Assembly (NCBI GenBank): GCA_942490705.1
Contig: CALNXY010000012.1
Location: forward strand, 124,001 to 188,000
Source of the DNA: JAGRCP01 sp942490705
GTDB lineage: Bacteria; Chloroflexota; Anaerolineae; Caldilineales; Caldilineaceae
Direction: 5' to 3'
Length of the DNA: 64,000 nucleotides
The position numbers and the translations under genes were made by a program. The notes beneath the pieces are model-generated. The model made no database searches. It worked only from the letters and a program-made list of their open reading frames with translations, and was not told the origin of the DNA. This document shows positions 1 through 9,000 of this stretch, piece by piece; the stretch's first letter is position 1, and every line of letters begins with the position of its first letter.

Positions 1-410
1 ACATGATAGCGCAGCAAAATTGCGTCGCGCGTTGTGTCGGGCAGAGCCAGTAGCGCCTCTTCCATCTCCAGTCGGAGTAACGAAGGGCCGTCCGTCGGAA
101 AATCTTGATCCAGCGAACTGACTTGACGACGTTGGCGCCAGAAATCGGCTCGCTTGTTGGCGGCGATGCGATAGAGAAAAGTTGACAGGGCAACCCGACC
201 GTCGAATTTCTGGACGGCCTGTACAAACGCCACTAATGTCTCGCTGAGTACGTCTGCTGCATGATCGGGGTCTTGCAGCGAATAAGTGAGATAGCGGTAA
301 AGGGGCTGCTGCCATTCGGCCAGAAAATCTGCCCATGCTTGCTCATCGCCAGCCTGCAGCCGACGCAAGATTTCCGGGTCAGTTCGTCCCGGTTTGGCGT
401 CCTGCTTCAA
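1..410 (-). CDS. ECF-type RNA polymerase sigma-70 factor (3' end beyond window)
   Basis: Reading the minus strand from a TTG at 410 gives about 136 codons open to the window edge. Seen: a region-2 stretch (LYRYLTYSLQD..HAADVLSETL, then KFDGRVALSTFLYRIAANK) and the start of region 4 (MEEALLALPDTTRDAILLRYH). This is the arrangement of an extracytoplasmic-function sigma factor, which would direct RNA polymerase to a small stress or envelope regulon. The TTG start is chosen because AGGAGAG lies just upstream and no ATG is available in frame. It is the last gene of a minus-strand series of envelope genes, but a terminator and about 330 bases separate it from them, so it probably has its own promoter. 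A dyad at 438-465 sits in its leader. The anti-sigma partner, if any, is outside the window. Confidence 0.85.
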   Translation of the reverse strand, partial: MKQDAKPGRTDPEILRRLQAGDEQAWADFLAEWQQPLYRYLTYSLQDPDHAADVLSETLVAFVQAVQKFDGRVALSTFLYRIAANKRADFWRQRRQVSSLDQDFPTDGPSLLRLEMEEALLALPDTTRDAILLRYH

Positions 411-437
411 TGCTTCTCTCCTGCTCAGTTTATCGTA

Positions 438-465
438 ACGCACTAGAACAATCCTTCTAGTGCGT
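438..465. promoter_or_regulatory. Perfect 11-bp dyad just upstream of the sigma factor gene
   Basis: ACGCACTAGAA, a 6-base spacer, then TTCTAGTGCGT, ending 28 bases before the sigma factor start codon. The position fits an operator or a leader hairpin controlling the sigma gene. There is no T-run, so it is not an obvious terminator. The regulatory role is inference. Confidence 0.4.
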
Positions 466-737
466 CAGCTCTCCGTGGTTTGCGCGATGGGTACGCGTCA
501 TGATTTGGTCTGAAAGTGCGTTGGATTTGCGGGCCCTTATGCGGTGGGCGGGGCGAAGAAGACCGGGGCTGTCTAGTGACTCTATCGTTGAAATTGCGCG
601 CTTCATGCGCGGTCGCGGGAGATTCGGCTTTCGTTTGGTACGAGTATGGGCAACTAATGTCTCTATAAGGGGCGCGATCTGGGTCGTTTTGTGTGCGGCT
701 TTGCTTCGGTCCTTGTCTGGAATCCTGCTCCACGGGC
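466..737. other. Intergenic stretch, no gene recognised
   Basis: Lies between the sigma factor leader dyad and the terminator of the upstream minus-strand gene. Short open frames occur on both strands, but none has a plausible ribosome binding site or a recognisable product. It probably holds the sigma gene promoter, though no convincing -35/-10 pair stands out. Confidence 0.4.
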
Positions 738-775
738 AAAAAGAGAAGCCGGGCCCACGTCATGAGCCCGGCTTC
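738..775 (-). terminator. Rho-independent terminator of the Ig/DUF11 gene
   Basis: A perfect 10-bp stem (745-754 with 766-775, GAAGCCGGGC) with an 11-base loop. On the minus strand it is followed by TCTCTTTTTG. It lies about 55 bases after the stop of the minus-strand gene ending at 830. Confidence 0.8.
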
Positions 776-829
776 CCTCTGCGACAGCTATTCTACTTTT
801 CTAGGCGTGCGTCAGGGGATCGCCGTGAC

Positions 830-3800
830 CTACTCTCCCCAGATAATCGGCAACCAGGTGTCGCCCTGGTCGATCAAAGAGAAGACTCGCGTCTCCGTGG
901 GGTCGTCAACGGACTCAGTATCCGGATCATCGGTCATCACGACCCCGTCCAAGTTGCTGGCGGTCACGCTGAACTGATTGCTAATCAGTCCGCCGGTGGG
1001 AAGATTTGTCACCGTTACCTCAATGGCAAGGGCCGCCAACTGGCCTGCCGGAATGACGTCGAAGACGACTTCGAACGAGTTGGAATCGGCGCGGACGATT
1101 GTGCCCCGACCCGCCTGAATCGAATCAGCGATAAGGACCGTATGGGGCGACAGCGACCCAACAATGCTTACGTCCGTCGCCGCACTATTGCCCCGATTGT
1201 CAATTACCGGGTTGTAGAGCAACCTGGCGCCGTCCTTGATGGGGCCAAAGTCGGTGGGAAAGTCCTTGAGCGTCGCCTTAAGGATTACGGCCGCAGTAAC
1301 CGGCGTTTGGGTGGGATCATTGACCGCGATGGTGGAAGGATCGTCGCTGACGGATTCGTCAATGCCCAACCCCGTGATGACGGCCTGGTTCTCGATGAAG
1401 GTGAGACCAGCCGGCAGGGCATCGGCAATCTTCACGCGGAAGGAGATGGTCGCGCGCTCGCCGCCACCGAGTGGTCCAACCGCAACGACCACCGAACGAT
1501 CGGTCGGGTCGAGTCCTGAGGTAACCGTGCCGCGATCAGTTTGGACAAGGACGCCGCCTACGACTGTCGGCGTGAGCGTCAAGGATGGCGAGAGCGGGTC
1601 AGTGACGACGATTTCGTTGGCCGCCGTGCCGTCGTTGCGGACAACGATTGTGTAGTCAATCAGATCGCCGGGACCGTTGCCATCTCCATTCAGGTCGGTG
1701 ACCGTGGCGCTCTTGGTCGCACGTAGCACGGGCACCGTGGCCACGGTCGTACGCGTGGCATCCTGCACCTGGAGCGTGTCCGGATCATCGGTCAGGATCG
1801 TGGGCAGTTCGGCGCTGGTAACGCGGCCCTGATTGGCAATTTCCACCACGGCAAAGGGCAGCGACCCGTCAATGCGCACTTTGAAAGTGATGGTGACACT
1901 CTCTGCGTTGGCCAGTTGCGGAACCAACACGGCCACATCGTTGGCGCTGCCACCGTTGCCGCGGAGGATCTGCGCACCGGGCAGCGATGCCGTGACCGTT
2001 CCCGCAATGAGCGAGGTAAAGTCGCCGGGCACATCTTCAAAGAGCACATTCGTGGCCTCTCCCTGGCCCCGGTTGGTCAGCTCGATCGTATAGAGCAGCA
2101 CCTCGCCGGGCGAGGGGACGCTATTGCCGTTGCCGTCCTCAAAAAGCGAGTCAACCTTGAGCGCTGTGAGATCAGGCCGGTCGCCAAATGGCGTGATGGT
2201 GGCGTCATTGGGCGCTGAGGTGTCTGGGTCATCCGTGCGTACATTTGGAAAGTTCTGGCCGCTGAATGTTCCCTGATTGGCGACGCTGGTGACGCCTTCG
2301 GGCTGTGCTTCGTTGATCTGCACGCGGAATTCGACGGTGACGCTGGCGCCTGCGTTGAGCGTGCCCAGATTGACCGTCACCGAGCTGTCACCGGCGCTGT
2401 TGCCGCTGGTGATGATGCCCTGTGATGTGCTGACGCTGCCGACTGCCAACGTTGAGTTGGCGTCGGGCGTGTCGGTAAATTCGACGCCCAGAGCCGGCGT
2501 TAGCCCGTCATTGCGCACGTCAATGGTGTAGATGACGGTATCGCCGGGTCCGGTGTTGCCATCGTCATCGGAAGGCAGGGGCTCGTCGCGCTTGGTCGCC
2601 GTCAGCAGGACGGAGCGGTTGATGGGCGTCATATCATTGTCGGTGTTGTTGCCCGGATCGATGTCATCGCCGTTATTGCCGTCATCACTAATGCGAATGC
2701 TGGCGCTGATCTCATCGACGGTGGGCGCAATATCCGAATTCACGCGCACGCCAAAGCGATTGTTGCCGGTTGCGCCGGTCGTGAGTGTGCCAATGGGCAG
2801 GGTACAGAGCGTTCCTGCTGGCGCGCCGCTGCTGCAGCTCCAGCCGCTGCCGCTACCGTCGCTGTCGAAGGTCGTGTTTGCGGGTACGTTGATCTCCAGC
2901 CTGGCGCCGGTTGACTGCGCCGTACCGGAATTGCCGTAGCCGACCACATACGAGACCGCGTCGCCGGGCCGTACGCTGGTGCCGCCGTCGTCGATACTCA
3001 CGGAAAGATTGGGTGCGATAACCGTGACGTTAAACGTTGTGCCGGCGCTTTCGTTTGGTGAACCGTTATCGCGCACGGTGACCGTAATCGTGGCATTGCC
3101 GGTCCGCCCGGCGGCCGGGCGCAAGGTGATGCGTCGCTGGCTGTCATTGTCGCCGGCGCTGACCGTGACATTAGCGTCGGGAAAGAGCGTTTTGTTGTTG
3201 GCCGTTGCGGTGACGGTCAGGGCGCTATTGGCGCCATCGACATCGTTGACCGTGGCGATGACGGTTCGCTGGCTGCCTTCCACCATCCACTGATTGTCGA
3301 TTGGGCTAATGGACGGCCTATCGTTGACTGGTATAATCGTCACCGTCACTTGCGCATTGCCACAGTTGCCGACCGAATTGCACACTTCGTAGTTGAAGGT
3401 GTCTTCTCCCGTTGCGTCTTGACTGGGTAAGTAGCGAATTGAGCCGCCTGCCTGTACTTCGGTGTTGCCCTTGCTCGGGCCTGACGTCACGTTGACAGAA
3501 CCAGCATCCAACGTGGCGTTGGTCGAGCCAGAATTATCGTTGGTCAGAACATTTATGGTTTGAGGCGTATCTTCCGTGACGGTCGCCGAATCGGGATTCA
3601 CGCTGGGAGATGGGCCGGCAATCGTGATGTTGACCGTCTTGCTGTCCTGCTTGGCGCCGCCGGAGCCGCTGTTGCTAAGATCATTGGCGACGATTGTCAA
3701 CGTGTCGGCGCCGAAGACGTCATTGTTTGGCGTATAGTAGATGTCGCCTAGCGCAACATTCATGGCCGCCAACTTGCCCTCCAAGATCACGCTGGCAGAG

Positions 3801-4408
3801 GAGTTGCCGGTGACAGTCAGTCCTGTAGTCGTTTTGGCCTCAATCACGCCCTTCGTCACGCTCAGCGTGACCCGAATGTTCCCGCCGTTCAAATCGTCGT
3901 CGCTGACCGTGATCACCCCGACCTTGGTCTCCGTCTGGTAGCCGGCCGAAATGGAACCCGGCGGCGTAATCACCGGCGGATCGTTGACGCAGGTAACAGT
4001 AATTTCGACTCGATGTTCCAGGTCATCTTCGTCGCTTAGCTGGAATTCGATTACGTCGACAGGCCCGTCAATGCTATTGCAGTAGTTGGCGTCGGGCGTA
4101 TAGGTCATGTTCGTGTCACTATTGGTCAGCGCCAACTCGCCGTTGCTGGGGCCGGCCGTAGCAGTGATAGAGATACCGTCGCCGAGATCGGGCAAAGCCA
4201 GGTTAGTGGCGCCGCTATCTTCGGCCACCGTTCGCTCAATCAAGTCGGGCACCGTGTTGGCGGGTTCGACGATCGGTTCCTCGGGCGGCAGCGTTTGGGA
4301 CGCCACTTCGCCCGTTGGCGCGGCAAAGAAGAGCATGCCGAAAAAGAGGACGAGGCAGAGGCGTACGGCCCTCGGGCTCAGCGAATGAGAAAGCTGGTTC
4401 ATGATCAT
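830..4408 (-). CDS. Large secreted Ig-like/DUF11 repeat protein with LPII tail
   Basis: A secreted structural protein of about 1192 residues. The start is the ATG at 4408, which has AGGAG about 7 bases upstream; an upstream TTG adds 18 residues ahead of that site. Residues 1-38 form a signal peptide (hydrophobic LCLVLFFGMLFFAAP, cut after VASQ). About residues 40-490 hold cadherin/VCBS-like Ig domains (TYTPDANY, YTPNNDVFGADTLTI, YLPSQDATGEDTFNYEV, VNDRPSISPI). Five DUF11 domains follow (VIYTIDVRNDG, LLYTIELTNRGQG, IDYTIVVRNDGT and variants). The last residues are DTWLPIIWGE, a variant of the x-L-P-[ILV]-[IV] tail found on five other proteins here. No catalytic motif is seen; an adhesin or cell-wall role is inferred. 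It is third in a minus-strand series after the pseudokinase and kelch genes, and its own terminator follows. Confidence 0.85.
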   Translation of the reverse strand: MIMNQLSHSLSPRAVRLCLVLFFGMLFFAAPTGEVASQTLPPEEPIVEPANTVPDLIERTVAEDSGATNLALPDLGDGISITATAGPSNGELALTNSDTNMTYTPDANYCNSIDGPVDVIEFQLSDEDDLEHRVEITVTCVNDPPVITPPGSISAGYQTETKVGVITVSDDDLNGGNIRVTLSVTKGVIEAKTTTGLTVTGNSSASVILEGKLAAMNVALGDIYYTPNNDVFGADTLTIVANDLSNSGSGGAKQDSKTVNITIAGPSPSVNPDSATVTEDTPQTINVLTNDNSGSTNATLDAGSVNVTSGPSKGNTEVQAGGSIRYLPSQDATGEDTFNYEVCNSVGNCGNAQVTVTIIPVNDRPSISPIDNQWMVEGSQRTVIATVNDVDGANSALTVTATANNKTLFPDANVTVSAGDNDSQRRITLRPAAGRTGNATITVTVRDNGSPNESAGTTFNVTVIAPNLSVSIDDGGTSVRPGDAVSYVVGYGNSGTAQSTGARLEINVPANTTFDSDGSGSGWSCSSGAPAGTLCTLPIGTLTTGATGNNRFGVRVNSDIAPTVDEISASIRISDDGNNGDDIDPGNNTDNDMTPINRSVLLTATKRDEPLPSDDDGNTGPGDTVIYTIDVRNDGLTPALGVEFTDTPDANSTLAVGSVSTSQGIITSGNSAGDSSVTVNLGTLNAGASVTVEFRVQINEAQPEGVTSVANQGTFSGQNFPNVRTDDPDTSAPNDATITPFGDRPDLTALKVDSLFEDGNGNSVPSPGEVLLYTIELTNRGQGEATNVLFEDVPGDFTSLIAGTVTASLPGAQILRGNGGSANDVAVLVPQLANAESVTITFKVRIDGSLPFAVVEIANQGRVTSAELPTILTDDPDTLQVQDATRTTVATVPVLRATKSATVTDLNGDGNGPGDLIDYTIVVRNDGTAANEIVVTDPLSPSLTLTPTVVGGVLVQTDRGTVTSGLDPTDRSVVVAVGPLGGGERATISFRVKIADALPAGLTFIENQAVITGLGIDESVSDDPSTIAVNDPTQTPVTAAVILKATLKDFPTDFGPIKDGARLLYNPVIDNRGNSAATDVSIVGSLSPHTVLIADSIQAGRGTIVRADSNSFEVVFDVIPAGQLAALAIEVTVTNLPTGGLISNQFSVTASNLDGVVMTDDPDTESVDDPTETRVFSLIDQGDTWLPIIWGE

Positions 4409-4504
4409 TTCCGTCTCCTGCTCTACACAAGAGCGGCTGCCGTCCTTGCTGCTTGGGCGCAAGACGACAGCCGCCGGGCATCGATGGGTTTGTGTTACGC
4501 GTGC

Positions 4505-6430
4505 CTATCGCTGAATCAAGGGCAAATAGAGATCAAAATTGGCGGATGCGTCCGGATTATACACCCAGTTGCTAAAGGAACGCTTGTCCGCCTCTTCAAA
4601 GGCCCAGACTGCCTGCGAGTTGTTGGGGATGACCGTGCCGTCGCCGGCTCCGGGATCGGTATCGCCTACCTGGGTGACAACAACCTGTGTGCCAGGTACA
4701 TTTCGCTGGCCGTCATTGGCCACCACGCCATAGTCGTGGTTAACCAACGTCCCATTTGCGCGCACTGTGAACTGCACGTCTGTCGAACTTGGTCCCGGCA
4801 GGACGGGGATTGTCCAGCGTACGATGCCGTTCTCCAACTGGCCGCCGCTCACATACTCGCCATTTGCCGGCACCGTGTCGGTAATCATCACGTTAGAGAA
4901 GGGCACACTGGTCAGGCTGTTGGTGACGGTCAGCGTGTAGGTGACCAATTCGCCGGGGTTGGCCTGGGCCGGTCCGCGCTTGCCGATTGTGAGCGGCAGG
5001 ATCGGATTTACCGGTGCGCTAGCCCGCGCCGCGCGATAAGAGACCTGCCCGCCCTCGCCTGGCTCCAGATCACCCACTTCCCAGGTGATGACGCCCAGTT
5101 CGTCATTGATGCTGGGGGCATTGACGCCGGCATTGGAGACGCTGCCGTCGACAAGTTCAACCTCGTCGGGCAAGGTGTCGTTGATCGTCACATTCTGCAC
5201 CGGCTGGTCGCCCGGATTTTCGTACTCAATGATGTAGGTGACCTCTTCGCCCGGCGCCAACCAGCGCTGCGGGTCGTTGTTCATCTCCAGCCGCACGCCC
5301 GGCCGCGGCGTGGGCGTGGGCGTGGGCGGGGCCAGCGCCGGCGGTGCGGAGCGGAAGATGGTGTTAGTGAGGATTTCGCCCGCATCTGTCGGTCGGTAGC
5401 CAGTAATCACGTAGGTAAAAGAGCCATCCGTCCGCTCTACGGTGACGGCAGCGTGTCGATAGCGCCGCGACGGCAGCGACTCTTCATCTGCTCTCGGTCC
5501 AAGTGAACCATCAGCATTGAACATATAGGAGTATACGCTGTTATAGGCTTGATTCCCATTGCGCCCGCCAATGACGAGTAGCTTGCCGTCGTGAATGACT
5601 GATTCATGATATTCACTAGGTAGCGGCAGTACGCCAGCCTCTGTCCAGGTTCCAAGCTGACCGTTTGGCTGCACACGCGTCCGCCAAATGGCGCTTTGCG
5701 TCTGTTCACCGGTTGTATTGCTATTGTTTGTCGTACCCCCTATGGCGTAAATCCAATCATCATTGGCAACCGAACTGAAACGCCGGAGGCTTGTATTGAG
5801 CGGCGTTGCTTCAGTCCATGTCCCCAAGTCGCCACTCGGAAAAATTGGAGCGTAGTAGACGGATGCCTTTTCTTGGCCACCACTATAACCGCCCATCACA
5901 TAGATACGATCGTTGACGATGACCGCTTCATGGAGATGGACCGGGTATTTGAACTTGTTGGTTAACTCAGTCCAGCCGGTAATCTGTCCATCCTCAAGCC
6001 AGGCGGCACGCCATACTTGATCGTATTCACCGCCATCGGAAGACTGATCGAGGCCACCGATAACATAGACGTGGCTATCGGTGGCAACAGCGGCATGTAG
6101 ATAGACAGCCTTTGGCAAGGCTTCTAGGAGATCCCAGCCTTCCAGGCTGCCGTCTTCCGATACTGTTGCACCATAGACTGAGTTAATGGCTGTGCCCTTC
6201 TCGCCCAGATTATCTCGGCCTCCAAAAACATAAATGCGGCCATCATGAAACACCGCTTCGGCGCTGGCGACGTCGAACGGATAGGGCGTATCCGTCAGAT
6301 TGGTCCAGTCTTGAATTTCGGCGGCCTGACCGCCGGTCGTAAACGTAAGCAGAATGATGAGTCCGATAACAACGAGCGTGACCGTGGCTGCGATGCTTTT
6401 CAGTACGCGATCCTGAAGCGGAGCGTGCAT
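4505..6430 (-). CDS. Secreted kelch-repeat/DUF11 protein with LPLI tail
   Basis: 641 residues. ATG at 6430 has CAGGAG 8 bases upstream, inside the end of the preceding gene. Residues 12-36 are a signal anchor or signal peptide (VTLVVIGLIILLTF). About residues 40-350 contain five to six kelch-type blades (IYVFGGRDN, VYVIGGLD, IYVMGGYSGG, IYAIGGTT, LLVIGGRNG, TYVITGYRP), predicting a beta-propeller. After a short TPTPTPRP linker come two DUF11 domains (EVTYIIEYENPGDQPV; LVTYTLTVTNS). The C terminus is FDLYLPLIQR, the clearest example of the LPIV-type tail. It is probably exported and surface-associated through the tail or the glycan; the ligand is unknown. Only 3 bases separate it from the upstream pseudokinase stop, so the two are likely translationally coupled. 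Confidence 0.87.
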   Translation of the reverse strand: MHAPLQDRVLKSIAATVTLVVIGLIILLTFTTGGQAAEIQDWTNLTDTPYPFDVASAEAVFHDGRIYVFGGRDNLGEKGTAINSVYGATVSEDGSLEGWDLLEALPKAVYLHAAVATDSHVYVIGGLDQSSDGGEYDQVWRAAWLEDGQITGWTELTNKFKYPVHLHEAVIVNDRIYVMGGYSGGQEKASVYYAPIFPSGDLGTWTEATPLNTSLRRFSSVANDDWIYAIGGTTNNSNTTGEQTQSAIWRTRVQPNGQLGTWTEAGVLPLPSEYHESVIHDGKLLVIGGRNGNQAYNSVYSYMFNADGSLGPRADEESLPSRRYRHAAVTVERTDGSFTYVITGYRPTDAGEILTNTIFRSAPPALAPPTPTPTPRPGVRLEMNNDPQRWLAPGEEVTYIIEYENPGDQPVQNVTINDTLPDEVELVDGSVSNAGVNAPSINDELGVITWEVGDLEPGEGGQVSYRAARASAPVNPILPLTIGKRGPAQANPGELVTYTLTVTNSLTSVPFSNVMITDTVPANGEYVSGGQLENGIVRWTIPVLPGPSSTDVQFTVRANGTLVNHDYGVVANDGQRNVPGTQVVVTQVGDTDPGAGDGTVIPNNSQAVWAFEEADKRSFSNWVYNPDASANFDLYLPLIQR

Positions 6431-6433
6431 GAG

Positions 6434-7705
6434 TTATTCTCCTGAGATTGGTCCGTCCGAGCCACCTCCCGATGACCCGCCTTCTCGATAAAACCTAAAG
6501 TCGTTCTGAACACCTAGAAATTGAAGTCGCTGATAGGGCTGCGTCTGCACCAGCAGCAAGCCCCACTGATACTCGCCCGGCTCCAGTGGATGCGAGCCAT
6601 TGTTGTCGAGCGCCGTCAGGTTGACGGAGAGACCGTTGTTCGTCGTGGGCGCAGCAAGGCCAAAGCCCTGACCGATGGGATCCTGACCATCGCGCCAGAA
6701 GACTAGCTCAAAGGCCTGTCCGGCGGCAGGTTGAACCGACGTGCGCCACTGGAACGCCTGGTTGCCCGAGCCGCTGCTGCCATCGGTGGGCAGCGTGAGT
6801 TGTAGAGCGCCGGTCCCGGCCGGAATCACCGTGGGTGTAGCCGTCGGCAGCGGAACCGGCGTGTTGGTGGCAGTCGGTTGCGGCGTATTGGTCGCCGTTG
6901 GCGGCACCGCCGTGTTGGTTGCTGTCGGCAAGGCCGGTGTGTTCGTCGCCGTCGGCGGGACTGGTGTACTCGTCGCGGTTGGCCGCGGCGTATTGGTCGC
7001 GGTCGGTGGCACAGACGTGTTGGTCGCGGTTGGCCGCGGCGTATTGGTCGCGGTCGGTGGCACAGACGTGTTGGTCGCGGTTGGCCGCGGCGTATTGGTC
7101 GCGGTCGGTGGCACAGACGTGTTGGTCGCGGTTGGCCGCGGCGTATTGGTTGCCGTCGGCGGCACAGACGTGTTGGTCGCGGTTGGCCGCGGCGTATTGG
7201 TCGCCGTCGGCGGCACAGACGTGTTGGTCGCGGTTGGCCGCGGCGTATTGGTCGCGGTCGGCGGCACAGACGTGTTGGTCGCGGTTGGTCGCGGCGTATT
7301 GGTTGCCGTCGGCGGCACAGACGTGTTGGTCGCGGTTGGCCGCGGCGTATTGGTTGCTGTCGGCGGCACAGACGTGTTCGTCGCAGTCGGCGGCACAGAC
7401 GTGTTGGTCGCGGTTGGCCGCGGCGTATTGGTTGCCGTCGGCGGCACAGGCGTATTCGTCGCCGTGGGGGGAACCAAGGTGTTGGTCGCGGTTGGCAGTG
7501 GCGTGCTTGTTGCCGTCTCCAGCTGAGCGACCGCAGCGGCAGCGGCTCCACCTTCGGTACGAATCAATGGCGTAGCCGTGGGCAGCAGGCTGCCGTCCGT
7601 ATTATCCTCATCGTCACCGCTGTCAATGTCGCCGGCTGCCGCGAGATTGGCCGTCGGGTCGCCGGTTGCGGTTGGCGCATCCGTTGCCGTTGGGCGGTTC
7701 GTTGG
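6434..7705 (-). CDS. Pro/Thr repeat tail and C-terminal Ig-like domain of the pseudokinase (second frame of the frameshifted gene)
   Basis: This frame is the natural continuation of the kinase-like gene: PTATDAPTATGDPTANLAAAGD runs on from the TDEPTATDEPT repeat of the other frame. It is a long extracellular stalk of TATNTPRP/TATNTSVPP units (51-base period in DNA), then a domain of about 125 residues (ALQLTLPTDGSSGSGNQAFQWR to FLGVQNDFRFYREG). That domain resembles the Fn3/Ig-like sensor ends seen on Chloroflexota kinase-like proteins. Its stop lies 3 bases before the kelch gene start. A separate start at TTG 7567 is possible but has no ribosome binding site, so I read the pieces as one protein of about 850 residues anchored in the membrane. 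Confidence 0.75.
   Translation of the reverse strand, partial: PTNRPTATDAPTATGDPTANLAAAGDIDSGDDEDNTDGSLLPTATPLIRTEGGAAAAAVAQLETATSTPLPTATNTLVPPTATNTPVPPTATNTPRPTATNTSVPPTATNTSVPPTATNTPRPTATNTSVPPTATNTPRPTATNTSVPPTATNTPRPTATNTSVPPTATNTPRPTATNTSVPPTATNTPRPTATNTSVPPTATNTPRPTATNTSVPPTATNTPRPTATNTSVPPTATNTPRPTATSTPVPPTATNTPALPTATNTAVPPTATNTPQPTATNTPVPLPTATPTVIPAGTGALQLTLPTDGSSGSGNQAFQWRTSVQPAAGQAFELVFWRDGQDPIGQGFGLAAPTTNNGLSVNLTALDNNGSHPLEPGEYQWGLLLVQTQPYQRLQFLGVQNDFRFYREGGSSGGGSDGPISGE
6966..7450. repeat. Coding minisatellite, 51-base unit
   Basis: About eight near-identical 51-base units encode a 17-residue Pro/Thr repeat (TNTPRPTATNTSVPPTA) in the kinase-like tail. One unit near 7366-7396 is shortened. 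High identity between units makes the array prone to copy-number change and misassembly. It is a protein repeat, not a CRISPR: there are no unique spacers. Confidence 0.85.
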
Positions 7706-9000
7706 TCGTCGGTTGCCGTTGGCTCGTCGGTTGCCGTTGGCTCGTCGGTTGCCGTTGGCTCGTCGGTTGCCGTCGGCTCGTCGGTTGCCGTCGGCTCGTC
7801 GGTCGGTGTAGGAGTTGGCTCGTCGGTCAGCGTAGCGGTCGGTGTTGGCGGCGGGGCATCCGTGGATGTGGCTTCGGCCATCGTCGTTGGCGCGCTGGTG
7901 GCCGTGACCATGGCCACCGCGCCAGCATCTTCCTCCAGCATGACGGCCGTAGCAATTGCAGCTTCTGCGTCCGCACGATTTCCCGAGCCCGCCAAGTCGC
8001 CTTGCGCAACCAGGAGGCCCCCGTCGCGACCATCATTCGATTGAATGACGAAATAGGACCCGCCGGCAAGCAACATCAGCGCCACAGCCGCGGCAAAGGC
8101 GCCGACCAGCGTGCGTCGCCTGCGCGGCATAGCCGCTGCCCCCGCGGCCGCCGATTTTCCTCTGGCAGACTTCCACGCCAAGCCGGCTACGAGCGCATCA
8201 TGGAACTCGAGTGCGCTGCCATAGCGCACGTCAGGCTCTTTGGCCAGCACGTTGCGCAATACGTAGGCTCCGCCCGCCGGAATATTGGGATTGATGCTTT
8301 CCGGCGCTCGCGGGATATCGTTGATGATCTTTTGGGTTAATTCATGCTGCGTCTGGGCCTCGAAGGGCAAATTGCGCGTGAGCATGGCGTAGGTGACGAC
8401 GCCCAGCCCGTAAATGTCGGCCGGGAAGCCGCTGGCCACATCGGGGCGTAGCTGCTCCGGCGCCAGGAAATAGCTGCCGAAAGCCGGCGCCGCATCGTCC
8501 GGCGTGATTTCTGTCAGGCTCAGCCCTTCGGCCAGCCCGAAGTCGCTGAGCATAACCTGCCCGTCGGACGTGAGCAGGATATTGTCGGTCGTGACGCCCT
8601 CGTGACCGACATCCAGCCGGTGAGCGTAATCGAGAGCTGACGCAACAGCGTCGACAATCAACTCAACATCATTGGGCGGCAGCGGCAGTGCGCTGGCGGC
8701 CAGACGCTCGGTCAGCCGCTCGCCAACCACCAAGTCAGAGGCAATGTAGTAGTAGCCGTCTGCTTCACCGGCGTCCAGAACGGGGACGATATTGCGATGC
8801 TGCAAGCGGGCGGCGCGCCGCCCGGCAGCAATGAATTGCGCCATGCGCGCAGGCGTGCGCGCCATCTCTGCGCCGGGCAAACGGAGGAGTACCTCCCGAT
8901 TGCGTTGGGTGTCAAGGGCTAAATATTCAATGTAGAGAGGACTTTCGCCGACTTTGCTGCGCAGTCGAAACGGTCCAATCTGCTCGGGTGGTGTTTGCAT
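7564..9000 (-). CDS. Serine/threonine kinase-like protein (probable pseudokinase), N-terminal frame of a frameshifted gene
   Basis: From ATG 9000: a Hanks-type kinase fold at about residues 10-270, a poly-basic segment, one membrane helix near 300 (LVGAFAAAVALMLLAGGSYFVI), then a Pro/Thr-rich outer tail. Fold landmarks are present (HRNIVPVLDAG, SDFGLAEG at 152-159, YFLAPEQLRP, ADIYGLGVVTYAML). The catalytic loop reads HEGVTTDN (133-140) instead of HRDxKxxN, so the catalytic Asp and Lys are missing. The usual VAIK lysine is Arg40, and the glycine loop is degenerate. Phosphotransfer is therefore unlikely; a sensing or scaffold role is inferred. The tail continues in another frame from about 7705, where one C is missing from a GGCTCG repeat unit; after that point this frame is nonsense. 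The listed end is the stop of the unshifted frame. Confidence 0.85.
   Translation of the reverse strand: MQTPPEQIGPFRLRSKVGESPLYIEYLALDTQRNREVLLRLPGAEMARTPARMAQFIAAGRRAARLQHRNIVPVLDAGEADGYYYIASDLVVGERLTERLAASALPLPPNDVELIVDAVASALDYAHRLDVGHEGVTTDNILLTSDGQVMLSDFGLAEGLSLTEITPDDAAPAFGSYFLAPEQLRPDVASGFPADIYGLGVVTYAMLTRNLPFEAQTQHELTQKIINDIPRAPESINPNIPAGGAYVLRNVLAKEPDVRYGSALEFHDALVAGLAWKSARGKSAAAGAAAMPRRRRTLVGAFAAAVALMLLAGGSYFVIQSNDGRDGGLLVAQGDLAGSGNRADAEAAIATAVMLEEDAGAVAMVTATSAPTTMAEATSTDAPPPTPTATLTDEPTPTPTDEPTATDEPTATDEPTATDEPTATDEPTATDDQRTAQRQRMRQPQPATRRPISRQPATLTAVTMRIIRTAACCPRLRH

Noticed and set aside
500..1519. 339-residue plus-strand frame
   Set aside because: Antisense to the DUF11 gene over most of its length, Arg-rich and without recognisable motifs. 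The minus-strand product has a signal peptide and clear domains.
6966..7450. Regular repeats resembling a CRISPR array
   Set aside because: The whole 51-base unit repeats with no unique spacers, and it encodes a continuous Pro/Thr protein repeat.
6741..8044. Several long plus-strand frames rich in Val/Gly or Arg/Gly
   Set aside because: They are antisense readings of the Pro/Thr repeat of the kinase-like gene; the repeat keeps all frames open. No ribosome binding sites or family signals.
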